A DNA stretch of 6,234 nucleotides from an uncultured Solirubrobacteraceae bacterium (GCA_955652215.1 CATPAX010000200.1:1-6234), one strand, 5' to 3'; shown: positions 1 through 6,063, counted from the stretch's first letter. The notes: generated by a model not told the origin, from the letters alone. A program made the numbers and translations.

Positions 1-4
1 CGTC

Positions 5-394
5 ATGTTCGGCCGCCTCGACTTCGTTTACCTGCCGAGCCGTGACGTCGCCGCCGACATGCTCCACTTCAGCCACGGGCTCCGGGCGGAGCTGGTGTTC
101 GCGATCGAGGCCTTCGGAACACGCGTGGCGATGGTGCGGTTGGACGAGCACCCCCCGGCTCTGCTGCTAGCCGAGCATCTCGAGGGGGATCAGCCTGTCC
201 TGGTCTACCGAGTGGGCGATCTGGAGCGAGCGATCGCCCAACTCAGCCAGGACGGGGTGGAACTTGTCATGCGATTCGAGATCCCGCACGGCCCTGGTGC
301 TGAGCTAGCGAACCCCGGACCGCAGAGGATCGCGCTCTACCAGCTCACACGCCCGGGAGCCGACGAGCGGCTCGCCGGTCGGCGTGACTTCTGA
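5..394 (+). CDS. VOC-family (glyoxalase/dioxygenase-fold) protein
   Basis: This is a 129-residue cytosolic protein that fits one vicinal-oxygen-chelate domain of two beta-alpha-beta-beta-beta halves. Visible family marks are the opening strand LDFVYLPSRDV (residues 5-15), the core PALLLAEHLEGDQPVLVYRV (51-70), a helix beginning GDLERAIAQL (71-80), and the closing block FEIPHGPGAEL (91-101) followed by PGPQRIALYQLTRP (104-117), the usual C-terminal strand of small actinobacterial VOC proteins. Members bind a divalent metal and act as lyases, dioxygenases or drug-binding resistance proteins. The substrate cannot be read from sequence, and I cannot assign metal ligands with confidence. Only four bases precede the ATG, so its ribosome site and any earlier start cannot be judged. 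It ends 109 bases before the preferred start of the lysyl oxidase gene, which appears to have its own promoter, so an operon is not required. Confidence 0.8.
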   Translation: MFGRLDFVYLPSRDVAADMLHFSHGLRAELVFAIEAFGTRVAMVRLDEHPPALLLAEHLEGDQPVLVYRVGDLERAIAQLSQDGVELVMRFEIPHGPGAELANPGPQRIALYQLTRPGADERLAGRRDF

Positions 395-411
395 TCTCAC
401 CAGCTTGGTAG

Positions 412-441
412 TTGCCGGGCGAGCTCTACGTGGGTTAGGGT
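412..441 (+). promoter_or_regulatory. Candidate promoter for the lysyl oxidase gene
   Basis: TTGCCG (412-417) and TAGGGT (436-441) are separated by 18 bases and resemble an actinobacterial housekeeping -35/-10 pair (TTGnnn and TAnnnT). The pair lies in the gap after the VOC gene and would start transcription near base 448, about 55 bases before the ATG at 504. It supports 504, rather than the GTG at 384, as the start. The assignment is by eye only. Confidence 0.35.
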
Positions 442-503
442 GGTTGCGAGGTTTCGATGTGTTTGACCCGTCTTCGGACGAGTGGGACCCGGGAGGGAAG
501 CTG

Positions 504-1874
504 ATGGGCTCGAGGCGGTCGCAAGGCTCGGTTGGAAGCGAGCGAGTGGAGGTAGTGCTGGCGCCCGCGCAAGTCCCCGGGGCGGCACCTCGTCGCCGCG
601 GCAGCGGAGTAGTGCGGACGTTCCTGGCGACCCTCGCTGGGGCCCTGGTGTTGGGGCTGTCGACTTTCGCACTCCCAGCAGCGGCGGCCGGTCCGCCCCC
701 GTCGGTGCGGTTGTTCGGCTCCGAGCATCATGCGACCGTGACGCAGCTAGGTCTTCGCGTGGGGGCGGCCGACCTTGGACTCTGGGTCACCTCGGTGGGG
801 GGCAACTTCCAGATCGACATGCGAAGGCCCAACTACGGTGCCTGGGGCGCATCGCAGGTCGACTCGGTGACGGGCTCGCCTCTACGCCCGATACCGGCAG
901 CGATGATCGATCCCTCGGGCGGCCTCAGGCGATTCCTGAGCGTGCGCTTTGTTGACTCCCGTGGACGCACAGCCGCCCATCGGCTGGTGACCTTCTGCCC
1001 GAACGGCGAGAGCGCGCGAGTCGATGACAGTGGCCCGTTTAGCCAGACCTACCCGGGGGATTGCTTCTCAGTTTCCGCGTTTCCGTTCGTGCGCGGAATC
1101 GTGTGGGGAATTGACTCAGGGTGGGCGGTCCCGCCGGCTCTCTCCACGCTCCCTGGTTTCGGGGGGTTCGGGCCCTATGGTGGGTCCGGGCCCTATGGCG
1201 GCCCCCCGCCGCCCCTGCCACCAGGGGTGCTGAAGCACCTACCTCCGGGAGGGATCAATCTGAAGCCGGGACGGTATGAAGCGGTTGTCGGCATCGCGCC
1301 CGCCTACCAGCGGCTGTTCGCGATCCCCGCCCAGCAGGCGACGGTCAAGCTGAGCGTGCGGGTACTCGCCACGCGGGTGAGGCGCCCTCCGACGTCCGTT
1401 CGCGTGGTGCAGACCGCCGTGGATCAGCTGACCCGCCCGCTCCAAGCCACGACCGTCACGCAGCCGGAACCGTCGACGCTGCCCAACCTGGTGGCCGCGC
1501 CGGCGTGGGCGATCGGAGTCCACCGGGCCGGCCGGCGCGAGTTGCTGACGTTCAGCGCAACCATCTGGAACGCGGGGCCCGTTCCGTTCGCAATCGACGG
1601 CTTTCGCCGTCCCAACAGCAACGTGATGGATGCCTACGAGTACTTCTTCGACCCCTTCGGGAACGTCGTCGGCAAGGCACCGGCGGGAACGATGTTCTAC
1701 GACAACCAGCGCGGCCATCACCACTGGCACCTGCGGCAGCTTGCCTCCTACACGCTCCTCGGCCCGACCGGCAAAGCTCTGCTCAGCCAGAAGCAATCCT
1801 TCTGCATCGCCCCGAGCGACGCGGTCGATCTCACTTTTTTTTTTTTTTATAGGGCGTCGAACGAGTTCTTGTGA
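504..1874 (+). CDS. Secreted lysyl-oxidase-like protein, N-terminal part, cut short by in-frame TGA
   Basis: The 456-residue product carries a basic stretch RRR (30-32), a hydrophobic segment (about 38-60) and an alanine-rich cleavage site near residue 62, so it is predicted to be exported. Residues 65-320 are a region I do not recognise, ending in a Gly/Pro/Tyr-rich linker (FGPYGG, SGPYGG, then PPPPLPPG). The lysyl oxidase domain begins at LPNLVAAP (326) and shows FYDNQRGHHHWHL (histidines 405-407 and 409, the copper-site motif) and SQKQSFCI with Lys430, the position of the cofactor lysine. Lysyl oxidases are copper amine oxidases that oxidise peptidyl lysine; the cofactor is made from a lysine and a tyrosine. 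Here the chain runs into Phe-Phe-Phe-Phe from a T run and stops at TGA 1872-1874, before that tyrosine. Start 504 is chosen because GGGAGGGAAG lies just upstream; an in-frame GTG at 384 overlaps the VOC gene and has no such site. Confidence 0.75.
   Translation: MGSRRSQGSVGSERVEVVLAPAQVPGAAPRRRGSGVVRTFLATLAGALVLGLSTFALPAAAAGPPPSVRLFGSEHHATVTQLGLRVGAADLGLWVTSVGGNFQIDMRRPNYGAWGASQVDSVTGSPLRPIPAAMIDPSGGLRRFLSVRFVDSRGRTAAHRLVTFCPNGESARVDDSGPFSQTYPGDCFSVSAFPFVRGIVWGIDSGWAVPPALSTLPGFGGFGPYGGSGPYGGPPPPLPPGVLKHLPPGGINLKPGRYEAVVGIAPAYQRLFAIPAQQATVKLSVRVLATRVRRPPTSVRVVQTAVDQLTRPLQATTVTQPEPSTLPNLVAAPAWAIGVHRAGRRELLTFSATIWNAGPVPFAIDGFRRPNSNVMDAYEYFFDPFGNVVGKAPAGTMFYDNQRGHHHWHLRQLASYTLLGPTGKALLSQKQSFCIAPSDAVDLTFFFFYRASNEFL
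1167..1202 (+). repeat. Two tandem 18-base units encoding FGPYGG / SGPYGG
   Basis: Bases 1167-1184 and 1185-1202 share a GGGCCCTATGG core and differ at few positions. They encode two Gly-Pro-Tyr-Gly-Gly hexapeptides inside the lysyl oxidase gene, followed by a proline run. This is a flexible linker between the unrecognised N-terminal region and the oxidase domain, and could expand or contract by slippage. Confidence 0.7.
1835..1848 (+). repeat. 14-base T homopolymer inside the lysyl oxidase gene
   Basis: Fourteen consecutive T bases sit in otherwise GC-rich coding DNA and encode four phenylalanines where related lysyl oxidases have a short polar loop after the DAVDLT-like motif. The 24 bases after it (1849-1872) also fit the family poorly, ending in the in-frame TGA. 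It may be an assembly or sequencing artefact, a gap-fill join, or a real slippage-prone tract. Changing its length alone does not restore the gene, because the downstream domain lies in the same frame as the upstream part. Confidence 0.85.
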
Positions 1875-2165
1875 TTTGGCTTCGGCGGCAGCGTGTGTGA
1901 CTTGTACTCGCCTAACGCGATCTGGCTACGCGAGCAGCTCCCCGTGGGCTACGGTGACACCTACCAGCAGTGGGTCGCGGGCCAGGCGTTCGACATCACC
2001 CACGTTGCAAATGGCCTTTACAGGATCGAGGTGCGCGTCAACCCACTCGGTGTTTTGCACGAGACGACCACCGCCGACGACCTCTCAGTCCGTTTTCTCC
2101 GGCTGTCGGGTCACGGCGGGGCGCGTAAAGTCCAGGTTGCGCCCTGGCACGGGATTCGGGCCTGA
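1875..2165 (+). pseudogene. C-terminal part of the lysyl oxidase, separated by the in-frame stop
   Basis: These 96 codons continue the frame of the upstream part directly after TGA 1872-1874. They read FGFGGSVCDLY, then AIWLREQLPVGYGDTYQQW, GQAFDITHVANGLYRIEVRVNP and LHETTTADDLSVR, matching the end of lysyl oxidases, where human LOX has CYDTYG, WIDITDVKPGNY, VNP and a Glu/Asp-rich stretch. The tyrosine of GDTY (codon 1962-1964, residue 487 counted from base 504) is the expected partner of Lys430 in cofactor formation, so neither fragment alone should be active. The first possible restart is GTG 1893, with no good ribosome site, so separate translation is doubtful. The intact product would have been about 553 residues. 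Confidence 0.75.
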
Positions 2166-2167
2166 TC

Positions 2168-2316
2168 CGAGCGCCTCACGCTTGCGAAGCGCGCGTGGAG
2201 AAGCACGTCAACCGATCTTCGCGAAGCTCGACCTCGGCGATCCAGATCACGTGAACCGGCGTGTGAGGGCGGTGCTCCTCTATCTGTTCGAGCGCGACCG
2301 CTCGGCCGCAAGGTAG
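2168..2316 (+). pseudogene. Remnant of a LuxR/NarL-type response regulator C-terminus
   Basis: Bases 2195-2212 read VEKHVN, the end of the LuxR recognition helix region. One base later in frame, 2215-2316 reads IFAKLDL, then PDHVNRRVRAVLLYLFERD and a TAG stop. Joined, VEKHVN(R)IFAKLDL plus an arginine-rich AVLLYL tail is the standard C-terminus of actinobacterial NarL/FixJ regulators, where DHRRVLAVL-type endings are common. A single base appears missing near 2213-2214 (CCG where CCGG would restore frame). Upstream codons 2168-2194 (CEAR before VEKHV) fit poorly and run straight into the stop of the lysyl oxidase, so the receiver domain and most of the helix-turn-helix are gone. About 45-50 codons remain and no start is present. 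It is not expected to make protein. Its position just before a kinase with a HisKA_3 module suggests a lost partner; that link is inference. Confidence 0.65.
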
Positions 2317-2331
2317 CGTCCTGGCCACGGT

Positions 2332-2346
2332 CTGAGCCCTTCTCAG
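2332..2346 (+). other. Small hairpin after the LuxR remnant
   Basis: CTGAG (2332-2336) and CTCAG (2342-2346) form a 5-base stem with a CCCTT loop, extendable by a G-T and a G-C pair. It lies 15 bases after the remnant's stop and has no T run after it. It may be a weak leftover terminator or chance. Confidence 0.25.
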
Positions 2347-2376
2347 GCAGGTACGCTTGACCCGCGCACCCGCGAA

Positions 2377-2404
2377 GGTCAGCGTAGCTCTCGGGGCCCT
2401 GACC
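2377..2404 (+). promoter_or_regulatory. Hairpin abutting the Shine-Dalgarno site of the kinase gene
   Basis: GGTCAG (2377-2382) pairs with CTGACC (2399-2404). Inside, GCTC (2387-2390) can pair with GGGC (2394-2397) around a TCG loop, leaving a small asymmetric internal loop. The stem's last base touches AGGAGG at 2405-2410. As RNA it would sit directly beside the ribosome site and could modulate access or act as a protein site. No switch partner is visible. Confidence 0.35.
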
Positions 2405-2410
2405 AGGAGG
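2405..2410 (+). promoter_or_regulatory. Strong ribosome binding site of the hybrid kinase
   Basis: AGGAGG lies seven bases before ATG 2418-2420, the consensus sequence and spacing. It fixes the start of the kinase gene and implies efficient translation. Confidence 0.85.
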
Positions 2411-2417
2411 CTGCATC

Positions 2418-5411
2418 ATGACGGCAAGCATCGGCAACCGGACCCCGGCTGGCACCAGTCCGGCTGCGTATGGCTGGTTGGGCGATTCGGAGATGGCCCG
2501 CAGGGTGAGCGCGTTTTCGTGGTCGGCCACTCCGTTAGGGCCGATCGGGGACTGGCAGCGGAGTCTGTGTTCTGCAGTCGCGATCTGCATGCATTCGCGG
2601 TTTCAGATGGGGATCTATTGGGGGCCAGACCTGAACTTCATCTACAACGATCCGGAGCGGGAGGTCCTCGGCCAGCTTCATCCCCGCGCCCTGGGCATGC
2701 CCGCACGCGAGCTAATGCGGGACGCCTGGGATGTGGTCGGTCCGCAGCTAGACGCGGTGATGCATGGCGGCCCCGCAACATGGGCGGAAGACACGCCGTT
2801 GTCCTTTGATCGCGAAGGCACGCTTGAGGTGGTGTACTTCACCTACTCCTACAGTCCGATCCCTCGCGACGACGGTGGGGTCGGTGGTGTCCTGCTTGTC
2901 ACCCAGGACACCACCGCCCGGGTGCTGGCCACGCGACGGCTGGATCTCCTGCGTGAGCTCGCCACCCGCTCGATGGATGCTTCCTCCCCACGGCAGGCGT
3001 GTGAACTTGCGGCGCAGTCAATGGGAGGCCGCGCCGAGCTTGAGTTCCTCCTGATCTACATAGTCAAGCCTGGCAACCAGGCGGTCTGTGTCGCCGCCAG
3101 CGGAAGATCCGGACGCCCGGAAATCGCCGAGCCGGTCGTGGAGCTGGATGGCGATAGCCGCTTAGCGGCCCTGTTCAGAGAGCTCGTAGCGACGCGACCC
3201 CGCGCAAGGCTGGTCGAGGACGGGCTCTTGATCGCGCATGATTCGACCGGTGCCCCGTTGCCAGGGCCTGTCGTGGCGACGGCTATCACCGGGTCCGAAC
3301 CGGTGGCGGGCTTCCTCCTGGCAGGACTCAACAACGATTTCATCTCCGACCGCGCGTACCGAAACTTCGTCGAGATGCTCGCCGTCGGAATCGGGCGGAG
3401 CGTCGCCGCGGCCCGAGCGCGGGAAATTGAACGCGAGCGAGCGCGTTCGATCGCCGAGCTTGAACAGGCCAAGACAGCCTTGTTCAACAACGCATCTCAC
3501 GAGCTCCGGACGCCGCTCTCCCTCATCCTTGGGCCTCTGGAACAAGTGAGTCATGAGCCAGACCTTCCTGCCCCCGCGCGAGAGCAGATCGATATCGCCC
3601 GGAGGAGCGCATCGCGGATGCTCAAGTTGGTCAACGGCTTGCTCGATTTTTCACGCCTTGAGGCCGGCGAACCGATCGGGACGTTTCAGCCCACCGACGT
3701 CGCCCAGCTCACACGGGACGTCGCGGCGATGTTCAGATCGACGGCCGCGCGCGCCGGCCTCCGCCTGTCCGTGGACTGCCCGCCGCTCGCCGAGACCGTC
3801 TATGTCGATCGTGAAGCATGGGAGCGGATCGTCGCGAATCTACTCTCCAACGCACTTAAGTTCACCCCTGTCGGTGTGATCGACGTCCGGGTGCGCCGCG
3901 AGCTCGAGTGCGTCGTCTTGACGGTGCAGGACAGCGGGATCGGGATCGCGAGGGAGGACCTCGACGGCATCTTCTCTCGTTTCTACCGCGCCGCCGGCCC
4001 GGGAGCCCGAACGTCTGAGGGGACCGGGATCGGGCTGGCCCTCGTTCGTGAGCTCGTCCACACTCATGGAGGATCGGTCACGGCGCAGAGCACTCCTGGA
4101 GTAGGAACGCGCATGATCGTCAGGATCCCGTTGGGGCGCGAGCACGTACCGGCTGGGCAACTCTCGGAGGAATCCGTGGGTGGGAACGTCGGCATTTCGG
4201 CGGCGCTGTTCGTCGATGAGGCTCGCGGATGGTTTGACCGGGAGGATGTGGAGTCCACCGAGCCGTCGGGCCGGATCGCCAGGAGCCAGGAAGTCCTCAG
4301 GGGCCATGACGCGCCCGCCCACGGCGCGAACGGACACGAAGACCGTGTACTGCTCGTTGAGGACAACAACGACATGCGGGATTACCTTCGCCGGCTACTC
4401 ACGGCCAATTACGTGGTGGACCTTGCATCGAACGGGCTGGAAGCGCTCCAGATGGTCAGCCGACATCTGTACAGCGTCGTGATCACCGACGTGATGATGC
4501 CCGGCATGGACGGCTTCGGCCTGTTGCGCAAGCTCCGCGACAACCCACCCACGCGTGACCTCCCGGTGATCTTGGTATCGGCCCGAGCCGACCCTGAGAG
4601 CACCCTCGATGCGCTCGCTCTCGGAGCTGATGACTATCTCGTCAAGCCATTTAGCGGTCCGGAGCTTTTGGCTCGAGTCCGAGCCTCACTTCGCAGCACC
4701 CGTATCCGCTCAGACAACGCCGAGGCCCGCGGGCGGGCGAAGGAGCGCGCGCGCGCCGGCGACGAGCTGCGAGCGTTACTCAACGATCTGAGGGCTGCGC
4801 AAGGGCGTGGGGCGGCGGCGGGCGACGCCGAGCGTCAACGGATCGAACGCAACCTGCACGACGGCGCGCAGCAGCGCTTGGTGGCCATGCGGATTAAGCT
4901 CGGGCTAGCGGGAGATCGGATCGAGCTCGACCCAACGCGAGCCCGACACGAGCTCGATCTCCTCGGCGCCGAGCTTGAAGAAGCACTCGCCGAGTTGCGC
5001 GAGCTCGCGCATGGGCTCTACCCGCACCGTCTGGCCAGCCATGGACTTGGTGCCGCGGTGTCAGCCGCGGCTCGGCGCGCGATCATTCCCGTCGAGGTCG
5101 ACTGCGCTGATTTTGGTCGCCTTCCAGGGCCAGTCGAGAGCGCCGCCTACTTTTGCTGCCTGGAGGCTCTGCAAAACGCCGTCAAACATGCTGGCGAGGG
5201 CGCCCGCGTGAGGATCCACCTCGAGGTGACCTGCGGGGCGCTTCGTTTCGAGGTTTCGGACACTGGCGTCGGCTTTGACCGCACGATGGTGGCCGATGGC
5301 TACGGCTTGACCAGTCTGAGCGATCGGCTCGGAGCGCTCGGAGGTGAGGCGGCGGTCACCTCCTTAACAGGCCAGGGAACGACTGTGGCCGGCCACATCC
5401 CACTGCCCTGA
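2418..5411 (+). CDS. Hybrid sensor histidine kinase with two kinase modules (PAS-GAF-HisKA-HATPase-REC-HisKA_3-HATPase)
   Basis: A 997-residue protein with no membrane segment, so a cytosolic sensor. Residues about 25-170 are a PAS domain opening with the ATPLGPIGDWQRSL signature; about 180-330 look like GAF, followed by a charged helical linker. Module one has H-box SHELRTPL with His361, N-box Asn478 (SNALKF), G1 DSGIGI from Asp505 and G2 EGTGIGLAL from Glu534. A variable linker (about 570-640) leads to a receiver domain with acidic Glu648/Asp649, phospho-acceptor Asp691 (TDVMMPG), Ser721 and Lys743 (LVKPF). A helical stretch leads to module two, HisKA_3 type, with His814 in RIERNLHDGAQQRL, Asn920 (QNAVKH), G1 DTGVGFD from Asp948 and GYGLTSLSDR from Gly961. 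All key residues of both kinases and the receiver are present. His361 probably phosphorylates Asp691; His814 would normally serve a LuxR-type regulator, none of which is intact in the window. The ligand is unknown. Confidence 0.93.
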   Translation: MTASIGNRTPAGTSPAAYGWLGDSEMARRVSAFSWSATPLGPIGDWQRSLCSAVAICMHSRFQMGIYWGPDLNFIYNDPEREVLGQLHPRALGMPARELMRDAWDVVGPQLDAVMHGGPATWAEDTPLSFDREGTLEVVYFTYSYSPIPRDDGGVGGVLLVTQDTTARVLATRRLDLLRELATRSMDASSPRQACELAAQSMGGRAELEFLLIYIVKPGNQAVCVAASGRSGRPEIAEPVVELDGDSRLAALFRELVATRPRARLVEDGLLIAHDSTGAPLPGPVVATAITGSEPVAGFLLAGLNNDFISDRAYRNFVEMLAVGIGRSVAAARAREIERERARSIAELEQAKTALFNNASHELRTPLSLILGPLEQVSHEPDLPAPAREQIDIARRSASRMLKLVNGLLDFSRLEAGEPIGTFQPTDVAQLTRDVAAMFRSTAARAGLRLSVDCPPLAETVYVDREAWERIVANLLSNALKFTPVGVIDVRVRRELECVVLTVQDSGIGIAREDLDGIFSRFYRAAGPGARTSEGTGIGLALVRELVHTHGGSVTAQSTPGVGTRMIVRIPLGREHVPAGQLSEESVGGNVGISAALFVDEARGWFDREDVESTEPSGRIARSQEVLRGHDAPAHGANGHEDRVLLVEDNNDMRDYLRRLLTANYVVDLASNGLEALQMVSRHLYSVVITDVMMPGMDGFGLLRKLRDNPPTRDLPVILVSARADPESTLDALALGADDYLVKPFSGPELLARVRASLRSTRIRSDNAEARGRAKERARAGDELRALLNDLRAAQGRGAAAGDAERQRIERNLHDGAQQRLVAMRIKLGLAGDRIELDPTRARHELDLLGAELEEALAELRELAHGLYPHRLASHGLGAAVSAAARRAIIPVEVDCADFGRLPGPVESAAYFCCLEALQNAVKHAGEGARVRIHLEVTCGALRFEVSDTGVGFDRTMVADGYGLTSLSDRLGALGGEAAVTSLTGQGTTVAGHIPLP

Positions 5412-5467
5412 GGAGCCTCGGTCCCGCCGCTCGGACGCGGGCACGACCAGAGACCCTAGGTCGTCTC

Positions 5468-5502
5468 GGGTGCCGCCTTCTTCAGTCCGGATACCGGCAC
5501 CC
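5468..5502 (+). terminator. Candidate hairpin terminator after the kinase gene
   Basis: GGGTGCCG (5468-5475) pairs perfectly with CGGCACCC (5495-5502) around a 19-base loop, 56 bases after the kinase stop. There is no T run, so it is at best a weak intrinsic terminator, as is common in high-GC actinobacteria. Confidence 0.35.
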
Positions 5503-5529
5503 CATTGCGCTGGATCGATCGAGAATGCC

Positions 5530-5553
5530 CGGCGCCCCTCAGTAGGGGCGCCG
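5530..5553 (-). terminator. Perfect 10-base hairpin between convergent genes, likely marR terminator
   Basis: CGGCGCCCCT (5530-5539) and AGGGGCGCCG (5544-5553) are perfect reverse complements with a CAGT loop. The hairpin lies six bases beyond the stop of the MarR gene (TAA on the minus strand, 5562-5560) and 118 bases past the kinase stop. Being symmetric, it could end transcription from both sides. No clear T tract follows on either strand. Confidence 0.6.
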
Positions 5554-5559
5554 AGCCGT

Positions 5560-6012
5560 TTACGGCGCGGAGTTCTCGTCGAGCACCCGGCGCAGGAGTT
5601 CGCCCAGCTGACTTTGCTCGGCGGCGGACAGCTTCAGGAAGCCTGGCGTGGGTTCTCCGACGCGGTCGAGCAACCGCTCGCGCAGGCCTCGTCCCGCGTC
5701 CGTCAGCACGATGTGCTTCACGCGCCGATCGTCAGAGCTTGCCCTACGTGTGACGAGCCCTCTGGTTTCGAGCCGGTCAATGAGTCCGGTGACGTTTGAG
5801 TTGTCGCATGCCAGGCGTGCGGCCAGTTCGTGCATCGGCAGTGGAGAGGCGAGCTGGAGGAGGGCTCCGGCCTGGGCAGGGTGTAGGTCGAGTTCGGAGG
5901 CAGCGATGAGGAATTTCCGCCGTTGCTGGCCGAACAGTGTGCGCATCAGTGTCCAGACCTCAGCTGCCGGCGACTCCGCGGACGGGGGCGGCAAGATTGT
6001 TTCCATTGCCAT
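5560..6012 (-). CDS. MarR-family transcriptional regulator
   Basis: A 150-residue winged-helix repressor. A helical N-terminal part (about 15-55, EVWTLMRTLFGQQRRKF) forms the dimer interface. The DNA-binding core reads PMHELAARLACDNSNVTGLI (59-78), with the recognition helix around SNVTGLIDRLETRG, then the wing RRASSDDRRVKHIVLT (89-104) holding the typical Asp-Arg-Arg, and C-terminal dimer helices. MarR proteins bind palindromes as dimers and leave DNA on binding small aromatic or toxic compounds. The gene diverges from an ABC transporter ATPase 58 bases away, the usual arrangement for a repressor that controls itself and an efflux pump. The start at 6012 has no clear ribosome site. The best -10 box lies only two bases before it, so the next in-frame ATG (6006-6004, residue 3) is a plausible leaderless start. 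Confidence 0.9.
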   Translation of the reverse strand: MAMETILPPPSAESPAAEVWTLMRTLFGQQRRKFLIAASELDLHPAQAGALLQLASPLPMHELAARLACDNSNVTGLIDRLETRGLVTRRASSDDRRVKHIVLTDAGRGLRERLLDRVGEPTPGFLKLSAAEQSQLGELLRRVLDENSAP

Positions 6013-6014
6013 CT

Positions 6015-6043
6015 AGTTTATTGAGAACCTCGATCGTTGGCAA
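6015..6043 (-). promoter_or_regulatory. Promoter of the marR gene
   Basis: On the minus strand, TTGCCA (6043-6038) and TAAACT (6020-6015) are spaced by exactly 17 bases, a strong match to the housekeeping pattern. Transcription would start near 6008, past the first ATG (6012) and just before the second (6006), implying a nearly leaderless message. Confidence 0.55.
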
Positions 6044-6063
6044 CCTCAAGGTTTTGCTAGATT
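6037..6063 (+). promoter_or_regulatory. Promoter of the ABC transporter operon, leaderless type
   Basis: TAGATT (6058-6063) is preceded by TGC, an extended -10, and followed by exactly seven bases before ATG 6071, so transcription should start at or beside the start codon. TTGGCA (6037-6042) is a possible -35 at a short 15-base spacing and overlaps the marR -35 on the other strand. Control by MarR is likely by context. Confidence 0.5.
6042..6053. promoter_or_regulatory. Candidate MarR operator (inverted repeat)
   Basis: AACCT (6042-6046) and AGGTT (6049-6053) are perfect inverted arms separated by CA. They lie in the spacer of the ABC promoter and touch the marR -35. A bound dimer would cover both promoters, as expected for autorepression. 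Further AACCTC copies occur at 6026-6031 and 6042-6047. The site is short and was chosen by position. Confidence 0.35.

Noticed and set aside
384..503. GTG at 384 as start of the lysyl oxidase gene.
   Set aside because: It overlaps the VOC gene, lacks a ribosome site and adds 40 unrelated residues ahead of an already long pre-signal region; ATG 504 has GGGAGGGAAG before it and a promoter upstream.
1239..1796. Long open frame on the minus strand inside the lysyl oxidase gene.
   Set aside because: It is an arginine- and glycine-rich mirror of GC-biased codons, with no recognisable domain, and lies wholly antisense to a well-supported gene.
1830..1856. CTCACT and ATAGGGCG flank the T run, recalling the end of a T7 promoter (vector contamination).
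   Set aside because: The upstream half of the T7 promoter (TAATACGA) is absent and the bases before the T run are ordinary lysyl oxidase codons, so the match is short and probably chance.
1835..1892. Phase variation by T-run length switching the lysyl oxidase on and off.
   Set aside because: The domain before and after the run is in one frame and the TGA is in that frame, so changing the tract by one or two bases would move ribosomes out of the correct downstream frame; a second change would be required.
2357..2385. TTGACC at 2357-2362 as a -35 for the kinase gene.
   Set aside because: The sequence 17 bases downstream (CAGCGT) is a poor -10 and no TAnnnT box is found at good spacing.
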